From assembly GCF_003130075.1 (NCBI RefSeq), contig NZ_NRCW01000003.1, positions 247,739 through 311,738 of the forward strand: 64,000 nt of DNA, in the 5' to 3' direction. The position numbers and the translations under genes were made by a program. Positions 57,567 to 64,000 of this stretch are shown here, piece after piece (the stretch's first letter is position 1; each line of letters begins with the position of its first letter). The notes beneath the pieces are model-generated. The model was not told where the DNA came from. It saw only the letters and a list, made by a program, of their open reading frames with translations, and ran no database searches. This DNA comes from Aggregatibacter segnis. Its GTDB lineage: Bacteria; Pseudomonadota; Gammaproteobacteria; Enterobacterales; Pasteurellaceae.

Positions 57567-60014
57567 TTAATGCTTTAAGGTTCTTAAAATATCGGCAAAA
57601 ATGCCGGCAGCAGTGACAGCATTGCCCGCACCGTAACCGCGTAATAATAGCGGAATCGGCTGGTAATAACGAGTGTAAAATGCCAGCGCATTCTCACCGT
57701 TTTTCACCTTGTATAGCGGATCATCTTTGCCTACGGCAACAATAGACACTTTGCATTTGCCGTTTTCAATTTGTCCAACATAACGTAAAACTTTTTCTTC
57801 CACTTCGGCTTTTTCGACACGTGCAGCAAATTCAGTATCCAATTGCGGCAACATCGCCATAAATTCTTCAGTAGATTTGCCCTCGGCAAAACCTTTTGGA
57901 AGAACGCCTTCGACTTCGACATCTGACAATTCCAGTTCTAAGCCGCTTTCTCGAGCAAGAATTAACAATTTGCGGGCAACGTCCTGACCGGATAAGTCAT
58001 CACGCGGATCCGGTTCGGTGAAGCCTTTTTCGCGGGCAAGTGCGGTCGCTTGGGAAAGGCTTAAATCTTCTTCCAATTTGCCGAAAATAAAAGAAAGAGA
58101 ACCGGATAAAATCCCGTCAAAACGTTCCACTTCATCGCCGGCGGCTAATAAGTTTTGTAAGTTTTCAATGACTGGTAAGCCTGCACCGACGTTGGTTTCG
58201 TATAAGAATTTACGTTGGTTTTTATGGGCCAGTTCACGCAGTTTGTGGTAGTAAGTTAAGTCACGGGTATTGGCTTTTTTATTTGGGGTTACCACATGGA
58301 AACCTTCTGCCAATGCACGTTCATACAAACTCGCTAAGGATTCAGCCGATGTACAATCTACAAATACCGGGTTCACAACGTGATGTAATTTAATGAAAGA
58401 TAACAACACGTCAAAATCCGATGGCTGTGTGGCATTTTCCAAATCGGTTTGCCAATGGTCTAAGCTTAAACCGTTTTCATTCAGCAACATTTTATTGGAG
58501 TTGGCTAATGCACAGACACGGATTTCAATGTCCTTCTTTGCTAAATACTCTTTTTGCTGTTTGATTTGCTCGATTAATTCGCCGCCGACACCGCCGACGC
58601 CAACGAGAAATACTTCCACGATTTTTTTATTATTAAATAACGCTTGGTGGGTCGCTTTTACGGCTTCAATGGCTTTATTTTGTGGTACCACAGCGGAGAT
58701 GGAACGCTCGGAAGAGCCTTGCGCAATGGCATTAATACTGATATTTGCTTGGGCTAAGGCAGAGAAGAACCGTGCGGCAATGCCTTTGGCTTTTCGCATA
58801 CCGTCTCCAACCACAGAAATAATGGAAAGATCTTTAATCACATCAATTTTATCTAATTGGTGTGCCGCTAATTCTTGCGCAAATTCGTTTTCTAATACTT
58901 TCAATGCCACATCCACCGATTTAATCGGTACACAGAAACTGATGCTGTATTCGGAAGAGGATTGCGTAATTAAGATCACTGACACATTGGCTTGTGACAT
59001 CGCAGAAAAGACACGCGCCGCCATACCAACCATGCCTTGCATGCCCGGGCCGGAGATGTTGAACATAGCAACATTATCTAAATTAGTGATGCCTTTAACT
59101 TGCAACTCTTCGGATTTGATATTGCCGGCAATAATGGAACCCGGCGCGGTTGGGTTGCCGGTGTTTTTAATTAAGCATGGAATGTTCGGACGCACCAACG
59201 GACCAATCGTGCGTGGGTGAATCACTTTAGCACCAAAATAAGACAGCTCCATGGCTTCGCGATAAGACAGGCTTGGCAATAAACGCGCATCCGGCACTAA
59301 ACGTGGGTCACAGGTATAAACGCCGTCAACGTCTGTCCAAATTTCGCAGACGCTGGCACCTAAACAGGCGGCTAAACAAGCGGCGGAGTAGTCAGAACCA
59401 TTACGGCCCAATAAAACCAATTCGCCTTTACTATTACAAGCTGTAAAGCCTGCCATTAACACTACACAATCTTTTTCAATAGCTTTGGCATTCACACGTT
59501 TGGTGGATTCTTCAATATCTACGGAGGATTCTAAATAACTGCCTTGCGCTAATAATTGTTTCACCGGATCGATCACATGTACGCGATAACCGTTGGCTTC
59601 AAACCAGGCTTTCATCATCGCAATAGAGAGTTTTTCACCTCGGCAATCAATGGTGGCTTTTACCGCATCTTCTACTTTACCAGCTTGACGAATTTGGTCT
59701 AATAAAGAAGCAATTTGTTGGAATTCTTGATCGATAAGTTGTTTGGTGCCGGCAAGATCAAACTTATTGTTTTTGGCATGTAAGCCGTTAATGATGGTAT
59801 AGAAAATATCTAATGCTTCGTTGAAATGGGAATCGGTAGGTTGGTTTAAACTGGCTTTTTCAGAAAGGGCGACAAGGTGATTGGTGATTTTAGCCGGTGC
59901 GGATAAAACACCTGCGGCTTGTTCTTCCAAATGAGCTTTTTCGATAAGCCCAGCCGCTCGTAAAAAACGTTCCGGGTTGGCTAATGATGTGCCGCCAAAT
60001 TTTAATACGCGCAT
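57567..60014 (-). CDS. thrA: Bifunctional aspartokinase/homoserine dehydrogenase I
   Basis: An 815-aa fusion enzyme catalysing the first and third steps of the aspartate-to-threonine branch. The kinase domain (1-~290) begins [20 protein letters not shown] regulatory domains follow (about 310-460), and the homoserine dehydrogenase domain (about 465-815) has [16 protein letters not shown] and the [18 protein letters not shown] catalytic segments. Length agrees with E. coli ThrA (820 aa). Expression is controlled by the thrL attenuator directly upstream. Confidence 0.97.
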   Translation of the reverse strand: MRVLKFGGTSLANPERFLRAAGLIEKAHLEEQAAGVLSAPAKITNHLVALSEKASLNQPTDSHFNEALDIFYTIINGLHAKNNKFDLAGTKQLIDQEFQQIASLLDQIRQAGKVEDAVKATIDCRGEKLSIAMMKAWFEANGYRVHVIDPVKQLLAQGSYLESSVDIEESTKRVNAKAIEKDCVVLMAGFTACNSKGELVLLGRNGSDYSAACLAACLGASVCEIWTDVDGVYTCDPRLVPDARLLPSLSYREAMELSYFGAKVIHPRTIGPLVRPNIPCLIKNTGNPTAPGSIIAGNIKSEELQVKGITNLDNVAMFNISGPGMQGMVGMAARVFSAMSQANVSVILITQSSSEYSISFCVPIKSVDVALKVLENEFAQELAAHQLDKIDVIKDLSIISVVGDGMRKAKGIAARFFSALAQANISINAIAQGSSERSISAVVPQNKAIEAVKATHQALFNNKKIVEVFLVGVGGVGGELIEQIKQQKEYLAKKDIEIRVCALANSNKMLLNENGLSLDHWQTDLENATQPSDFDVLLSFIKLHHVVNPVFVDCTSAESLASLYERALAEGFHVVTPNKKANTRDLTYYHKLRELAHKNQRKFLYETNVGAGLPVIENLQNLLAAGDEVERFDGILSGSLSFIFGKLEEDLSLSQATALAREKGFTEPDPRDDLSGQDVARKLLILARESGLELELSDVEVEGVLPKGFAEGKSTEEFMAMLPQLDTEFAARVEKAEVEEKVLRYVGQIENGKCKVSIVAVGKDDPLYKVKNGENALAFYTRYYQPIPLLLRGYGAGNAVTAAGIFADILRTLKH

Positions 60015-60051
60015 GATATTCTCCTGAGTATGATCTTTAAAATAGTTGCAT

Positions 60052-60082
60052 AAAAAAACCCGCTTTATAGAGGAAGCGGGTT
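60052..60082 (-). terminator. thr operon attenuator terminator
   Basis: AACCCGCTT (60057-60065) pairs with AAGCGGGTT (60074-60082), and the flanking plus-strand A-run gives a T-run on the minus strand. It lies between thrL and thrA, the classic attenuator position. Confidence 0.92.
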
Positions 60083-60104
60083 CATTAATCTTATTCTTAA
60101 CGCA

Positions 60105-60152
60105 CTAGCCCGCCCCATTAATCATCGTAATGGTAATCATGGTGGTTGACAT
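60105..60152 (-). CDS. thrL: thr operon leader peptide
   Basis: A 15-codon reading frame encoding MSTTMITITMINGAG. It contains four Thr, three Ile and two internal Met codons, and ends with the same NGAG as part of the E. coli leader peptide. It is followed by the attenuator hairpin and thrA. Ribosome stalling at Thr or Ile codons should favour an antiterminator; this is the standard model for thrL, with the exact alternative pairing not worked out here. No strong ribosome-binding site is seen. Confidence 0.9.
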   Translation of the reverse strand: MSTTMITITMINGAG

Positions 60153-60211
60153 AATAATAGTGCGGTTAAGTTGAGGCATAATTTATTTTACATGGTGAAA
60201 AATCGGATATA

Positions 60212-60240
60212 GAAATACCGAAATTTCATATCCTTGTCAA
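60212..60240 (-). promoter_or_regulatory. Candidate thr operon promoter
   Basis: Minus-strand TTGACA (60240-60235), a perfect -35, with a 17-base spacer to TATTTC (60217-60212), a weak -10. Transcription would start about 55 bases before thrL. Confidence 0.45.
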
Positions 60241-60324
60241 ACGGAAATCGGAGAATTTTGCATTATTTTCTAACTTTTTTAGTTGGTGTAAAATAAATCA
60301 CCATTTTTATTACAAGGACGCCTT

Positions 60325-61011
60325 ATGATTGCGCAAAATCTTGCACATATTCGGGAACAAATTACACAATGCGAATGCCATTCTGAGACTCAAAGTGCGG
60401 TCAAATTACTTGCCGTTTCTAAAACCAAACCGATTGAAGATATTTTAACCGCGTACGAAGCGGGTCAAAGGGTATTTGGCGAAAACTATGTGCAAGAGGG
60501 CGTTGAAAAAATTCAATTTTGCCAACAACATCAGATTGAATTGGAATGGCATTTTATTGGACCATTACAATCTAACAAAACCCGCTTGGTGGCGGAATAT
60601 TTTGACTGGATGCAAACCCTTGAGCGTGCAAAAATCGCTGACCGTTTAAATGAACAACGCCCACCGCACAAGGCACCATTAAATGTGTTAATTCAAGTTA
60701 ATATCAGCAATGAAGCCAGTAAATCCGGCGTACAACCCGATGATATTTTGCCTTTAGCAAAACACGTGGAAAATCTACCGCACTTACGTTTACGCGGTTT
60801 AATGGTGATTCCTGAACCTACCGATGATGTGGTGCAACAGGAACAAACGTTTCGTCAAATGCGAACCTTGTTTGAAACCTTGCAACAGGCGCTGCCTCAT
60901 GCCCAAATTGATACTTTATCCATGGGTATGACCGATGATATGCAAAGCGCCATTAAATGCGGTTCTACGATGGTGCGTGTAGGTACCGCGATTTTCGGGA
61001 AGCGAGTGTAA
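60325..61011 (+). CDS. yggS: Pyridoxal phosphate homeostasis protein YggS
   Basis: A 228-aa fold-type III PLP-binding protein with no known enzymatic reaction; it keeps PLP and related amino-acid pools balanced. The PLP lysine is K33 in LLAVSKTKP, and GENYVQEGVEK, WHFIGPLQSNKTR and LSMGMTDDMQSAIKCGSTMVRVGTAIFG are family segments. Length is close to E. coli YggS (234 aa). It is divergent from thrLABC. Confidence 0.94.
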   Translation: MIAQNLAHIREQITQCECHSETQSAVKLLAVSKTKPIEDILTAYEAGQRVFGENYVQEGVEKIQFCQQHQIELEWHFIGPLQSNKTRLVAEYFDWMQTLERAKIADRLNEQRPPHKAPLNVLIQVNISNEASKSGVQPDDILPLAKHVENLPHLRLRGLMVIPEPTDDVVQQEQTFRQMRTLFETLQQALPHAQIDTLSMGMTDDMQSAIKCGSTMVRVGTAIFGKRV

Positions 61012-61020
61012 TTTGCATAA

Positions 61021-61051
61021 AAGTGCGGTCGTTTTTGGCCGCGTTTTTTAT
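61021..61051 (+). terminator. Terminator of yggS, uptake-signal derived
   Basis: AAGTGCGGTC followed by GTTTTT and GGCCGCG with seven T residues; GCGGTC pairs with GGCCGC (one G-U pair). Confidence 0.65.
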
Positions 61052-61064
61052 TTTAAAGGAAAGC

Positions 61065-61096
61065 AAAACGCCACATTCAATTGAACGTGGCGTTTT
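61065..61096. terminator. Terminator of bamC, convergent with yggS
   Basis: AAAACGCCAC / GTGGCGTTTT with an inner TTCAA/TTGAA extension. A and T tracts on both sides let it act for bamC on the minus strand. Confidence 0.75.
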
Positions 61097-61111
61097 GTAT
61101 GGGGTAGTTAA

Positions 61112-62116
61112 TTATTTTGCTAAGACGTTTTGTAACGCTTGATAAATAATCTGCGCTTGTTTTCCGGAAAGTGCGGTTTTCTTTTCATCTGAAATAACCA
61201 CCGCACTTTGTTTGCCGGCAGCGGCAAGTTGCATTTGGTAATCCCCTTTTTCTAATTCAGGAAGTTGTGTACCGATTCGCAACCATTCTTCCTGAGATAA
61301 CGGTTTATAAGCCAATTCCCGAATGCCTCGTGCGCCTTGTTCTTCGCCGATTTCAAATCCTAAAGTTGGTAATGCAGAAGCCAAGCGGTGCCATGCTTTT
61401 TCAAACGGTGCATTTAAAACCAAAGCGATACGACCATTAGAATCCGTTGCAATGGCGGATTGAATTGGTGAGGATTGTACCCCTCTTAATTCTTGCTGTT
61501 GTTTTTGATATGTGCTGTTAAGCTCTCCAACGAATTGATTTAATCGGTCAGATGCATAACGTTGTTTATCCGCAAGGTTTGGCGTGAAAACCGTGTCATC
61601 GCGTTTCATTTGCAGCACAGAAACCGTTAATGCATTGGCTTGTCGGGCATTCACTTCTTCAATTTGATAGCGTATTTGGGTATTTTTTAAGTCATCCACG
61701 CGCCCGGTCTCTGTCCAATCAGTCACTAATTTCTTACCTTCTAAGTGATAACCGATCTCTTGTTCTTTCAGTAAACGTTCAATTTGTTTTAGGTTATACA
61801 CCTGTTTTTTATTGGATTCATAAACAATTAATGCGCGTTCACCATCAAATTGGGTGATAGAACCGTTGATAATGGCTAATGGAATTGATGGAGGACGAAT
61901 ATCCACGTTTTCTGTTTTCGCAATTTTGACTTGAGGTAATTGATATTCCGCGCTTTGTGTCGGTAAATTGACACCGCCACTTGCGAGTGGAGCGAAAAAT
62001 GGCAATTCGGGATTTGATTTTTGGTAGTTATCGCCCGCTTGTTGTTTACTTTCATTGCTGGCAGAACAGGCACTTAATAGGGCAACCATTGCTGCAGTTA
62101 GTAACCATTTTTTCAT
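61112..62116 (-). CDS. bamC: Outer membrane assembly lipoprotein BamC
   Basis: A 334-aa lipoprotein of the BAM complex, which inserts beta-barrel proteins in the outer membrane. The signal ends in the lipobox LLSA-C17. The unstructured N-terminal linker is followed by two helix-grip domains, including ESNKKQVYNLKQIERLLKE and GRIALVLNAPFEKAWHRLASALPTLGFEI. Length is near E. coli BamC (344 aa). It follows dapA, as in E. coli. Confidence 0.93.
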   Translation of the reverse strand: MKKWLLTAAMVALLSACSASNESKQQAGDNYQKSNPELPFFAPLASGGVNLPTQSAEYQLPQVKIAKTENVDIRPPSIPLAIINGSITQFDGERALIVYESNKKQVYNLKQIERLLKEQEIGYHLEGKKLVTDWTETGRVDDLKNTQIRYQIEEVNARQANALTVSVLQMKRDDTVFTPNLADKQRYASDRLNQFVGELNSTYQKQQQELRGVQSSPIQSAIATDSNGRIALVLNAPFEKAWHRLASALPTLGFEIGEEQGARGIRELAYKPLSQEEWLRIGTQLPELEKGDYQMQLAAAGKQSAVVISDEKKTALSGKQAQIIYQALQNVLAK

Positions 62117-62185
62117 AACATATCCTTTTGGCGTGTAATCAAGAGTGAGAAAGTCTGCTTTCGACAGAAGAGAAAGGGAAAAGTT

Positions 62186-62207
62186 CGGGATCTACGTAGA
62201 GATCCCG
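62186..62207 (-). terminator. Intercistronic hairpin between dapA and bamC
   Basis: CGGGATCT / AGATCCCG with a 6-base loop, 9 bases past the dapA stop. No strong T-run follows on the minus strand, so it may limit read-through or protect the message rather than fully terminate. Confidence 0.45.
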
Positions 62208-62215
62208 ATGTGACA

Positions 62216-63109
62216 TTAAAGTAGTCCGGCAAGTTTTAGGGCTTCTAATACAGACGGTTGTGCTTTTTCACTGAGTACTGTAAGAGGCAAACGAAGAGTC
62301 GGCTCTTGAATAAGTCCGAGCTTATAGCAGGCCCATTTCACGGGGATTGGGTTGGATTCGATAAAGAGATTTTTGTGTAACGGCATTAAACGTTGGTTAA
62401 TTTTTTCGGCCTCTTCAAATTTACCTTCACGAGCTAAATGGCACATTTTCGCCATCTCTACAGGCGCAATGTTATTTGTGACCGAAATCACGCCTTCCGC
62501 ACCCAGTTTCATTGCCTCTAAACTGGTTGCATCATCGCCACTTAATACAATGAAATCATCGCCGGCAAGTTGTTTGATTTTTTGCACTCGGGAAACATCA
62601 CCGGTGGCTTCTTTAATACCCACGATATTTTTGATTTTAGCTAAACGACCAACCGTTTCCGGTTGTAAATCGCTTCCGGTACGCCCCGGTACATTATACA
62701 AAATTTGCGGAATATCGGTGCATTCTGCAATGGCTTTAAAGTGTTGATACATGCCTTCTTGAGTAGGTTTGTTGTAATAAGGGACAACGGATAAACAACC
62801 GGAAATACCACTATTATTTAATAATTTTGTCATGGTAATGGCTTCGCTGGTGGCATTGGCGCCGGTACCGGCAATAACCGGGATTCTGCCGGCGGCAAAC
62901 TCAACGGTCTTTAAGATGGCTTTTACATTTTCATCAATGCTGAGGGTGGCGGATTCACCGGTTGTCCCAACAGAAACAATCGCATCCGTGCCGGCATTAA
63001 TGTGAAATTCAACCAGCTTTTTCAAATTTTCAAAATCTACTTCGCCATGGCTATCCATTGGTGTCACTAATGCAACTATGCTTCCCTGAAATAAAGGATG
63101 ATTTGACAT
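62216..63109 (-). CDS. dapA: 4-hydroxy-tetrahydrodipicolinate synthase
   Basis: A 297-aa TIM-barrel lyase that condenses pyruvate and aspartate semialdehyde for lysine and meso-diaminopimelate. The Schiff-base lysine is K166 in [12 protein letters not shown], with Y138 in LYNVPGRTG and the substrate loop GTTGESATL near residues 48-56. Start 63109 is chosen because GGAGGC precedes it; an in-frame ATG at 63121 overlaps that ribosome-binding site. It is followed by bamC in the usual order. Confidence 0.96.
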   Translation of the reverse strand: MSNHPLFQGSIVALVTPMDSHGEVDFENLKKLVEFHINAGTDAIVSVGTTGESATLSIDENVKAILKTVEFAAGRIPVIAGTGANATSEAITMTKLLNNSGISGCLSVVPYYNKPTQEGMYQHFKAIAECTDIPQILYNVPGRTGSDLQPETVGRLAKIKNIVGIKEATGDVSRVQKIKQLAGDDFIVLSGDDATSLEAMKLGAEGVISVTNNIAPVEMAKMCHLAREGKFEEAEKINQRLMPLHKNLFIESNPIPVKWACYKLGLIQEPTLRLPLTVLSEKAQPSVLEALKLAGLL

Positions 63110-63262
63110 AAAAGCCTCCATTTTTTGTTATTGGATTCCGGTTTAAATAAGAAATTACATTGCCGGAAAAAAGAGTTGTGTTTGCTTGCTAATGGTTATT
63201 TAAGATCGCTAAAATACCCTGAATTTGCAAGAAATTTTTTATTTTTTTAAGAGGATTTTTAA

Positions 63263-63730
63263 ATGAATACATTAAAAGTTGGCGAAAACGCACCGCACTT
63301 TTCTTTACTGAATCAAAATGGCGAATTAGTTTCTTTGGAACAGTTTAAAGGTAAAAAAGTGTTGGTTTATTTTTACCCAAAAGCGTTAACCCCTGGCTGC
63401 ACGACACAAGCCTGCGGTTTACGGGATAGCAAATCGGAATTGGAAAACTTAGGCGTGGTGATTTTAGGAATTAGCCCGGATAGCCCGAAAAAATTAGCGC
63501 AGTTTATCGAAAAGAAAGCGCTGAATTTCACGTTGTTATCAGACGAAGATCATCAAGTCGCCCAGCAATTTGACGTGTGGGGGGAAAAGAAATTTATGGG
63601 ACGCACTTTTGATGGTATTCACCGAATCAGTTTTCTTATTGATGAAAACGGTAAAATTGCGCAAGTTTTTGATAAATTTAAAACAACAGAACATCATCGG
63701 GTGGTGTTGGATTACTTGAGAAAATTATAG
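63263..63730 (+). CDS. bcp: Thioredoxin-dependent peroxiredoxin Bcp
   Basis: A 155-aa cytoplasmic peroxiredoxin that reduces hydroperoxides using thioredoxin. The peroxidatic cysteine is C46 with resolving C51 in ALTPGCTTQACGLRD, and the segment KKFMGRTFDGIHR is typical. Length equals E. coli Bcp (156 aa). AGAGGAT precedes the start. It is divergent from dapA, and no clear terminator follows within the first ~90 bases. Confidence 0.96.
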   Translation: MNTLKVGENAPHFSLLNQNGELVSLEQFKGKKVLVYFYPKALTPGCTTQACGLRDSKSELENLGVVILGISPDSPKKLAQFIEKKALNFTLLSDEDHQVAQQFDVWGEKKFMGRTFDGIHRISFLIDENGKIAQVFDKFKTTEHHRVVLDYLRKL

Positions 63731-63829
63731 TTATCTTATTGAGATAAAATATAAAAGTGCGGTGCGTTTTTCAAAACTTCGGTATTATGTAGCAGTTGCA
63801 CAAAGATTTAACCGATTAAAAACCTTAAG

Positions 63830-63860
63830 ATCCCTATTGAAATTTTAACTCAATAGGGAT
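63830..63860 (+). promoter_or_regulatory. Strong hairpin covering the ribosome-binding site of the next ORF
   Basis: ATCCCTATTGA (63830-63840) and TCAATAGGGAT (63850-63860) form a perfect 11-bp stem with a 9-base loop. AGGGA at 63855-63859, placed 7 bases before the ATG at 63867, is buried in the stem. It could be translational control; alternatively it is the terminator of a short upstream transcript, since TTTTATT follows. Confidence 0.55.
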
Positions 63861-63866
63861 TTTATT

Positions 63867-64000
63867 ATGGCACAAAAGTTGCTGAAACACGAGTTAGTGG
63901 AACGCCTATTAAAGCTAAAAGAGAAGCAAGATGAGCTGACGGTGCAAATGCAGTGTTTGTCACAAGAGATTAACGCATTAGCTCAACCTTATATGCCGAA
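63867..64000 (+). CDS. Unknown coiled-coil protein, 5' part (runs off window)
   Basis: The frame is open to the window edge with 44 codons visible. The sequence begins MAQKLLKHELVERLLKLKEK and continues with Gln/Glu/Leu-rich heptad-like spacing, suggesting a coiled coil. AGGGA lies 7 bases before the ATG. I do not recognise the family, and in H. influenzae the neighbour of bcp is a different gene (exbB). Confidence 0.55.
   Translation, partial: MAQKLLKHELVERLLKLKEKQDELTVQMQCLSQEINALAQPYMP

Noticed and set aside
58393..59220. 275-codon open frame antisense to thrA
   Set aside because: A frame shadow of a well-conserved gene; Ser/Ala/Asn-rich product without domain features.
1..64000. tRNA, rRNA, CRISPR arrays, prophage genes, complete insertion sequences
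   Set aside because: Looked for but none seen; the RAYT gene lacks IS200/605-type ends and no clustered direct repeats with spacers occur.

Overview
This window is chromosomal DNA from a Pasteurellaceae bacterium. The Haemophilus-type DNA uptake signal (core AAGTGCGGT or its complement) recurs in genes and intergenic spaces throughout. Gene content and order (dusB-fis, thrABC with a leader, ccm and nrf clusters, fadR/nhaB, hflKC next to a phosphopantetheinyl transferase, dapA-bamC, bcp) also fit that family. Aggregatibacter or a close Haemophilus relative is most likely; the species cannot be fixed from the sequence alone.

Layout. 1-8912: end of accC, yhdT-panF-prmA, dusB-fis and purL, all on the plus strand. 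8913-11640: an A+T-rich accessory patch with a STAND-type NACHT NTPase (a probable anti-phage sensor), an inverted pair of REP-like hairpins, a degenerate short repeat and a REP-associated tyrosine transposase (RAYT). 11700-17240: metK, rpsO and the menaquinone genes menH, menD and menF on the minus strand. 17358-25160: alaA, fadR/nhaB-dsbB, mltF with a small overlapping basic ORF, folB/plsY and sodA. 25306-29701: maeB, rsuA and a Bcr-type exporter. 29896-36626: the complete cytochrome c maturation operon ccmABCDEFGHI. 37103-44836: the periplasmic nitrite reductase cluster nrfABCD, then nrfE, a second DsbE-type thioredoxin and a fused NrfF-NrfG protein, with a HI0933-family flavoprotein translationally coupled to its end. 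46268-54400: a short secreted protein, rdgC, proC-MFS-xerD, tig and hflKC. 54495-60152: a phosphopantetheinyl transferase and the thrLABC operon. 60325-64000: yggS, dapA-bamC, bcp and the start of an unknown gene.

How it fits together. The largest coherent theme is anaerobic respiration. Menaquinone synthesis (menFDH) feeds the NrfABCD nitrite-ammonifying branch, ccm genes supply c-type cytochrome assembly, and nrfE/dsbE-like/nrfFG attach the special CXXCK heme of NrfA. NarP-like and FNR-like sites lie upstream of nrfA, NarP-like heptamers upstream of ccmA, and an FNR-like box overlaps the likely sodA promoter, suggesting shared oxygen/nitrate control. The main candidate for an incompletely described system is the solitary NACHT protein with the neighbouring RAYT/REP module. 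Other items of interest are a G8 tract in nrfE, a MITE/BIME-like element between nrfD and nrfE, a hairpin covering the ribosome-binding site of the last ORF, and a thr leader peptide that contains Met codons.
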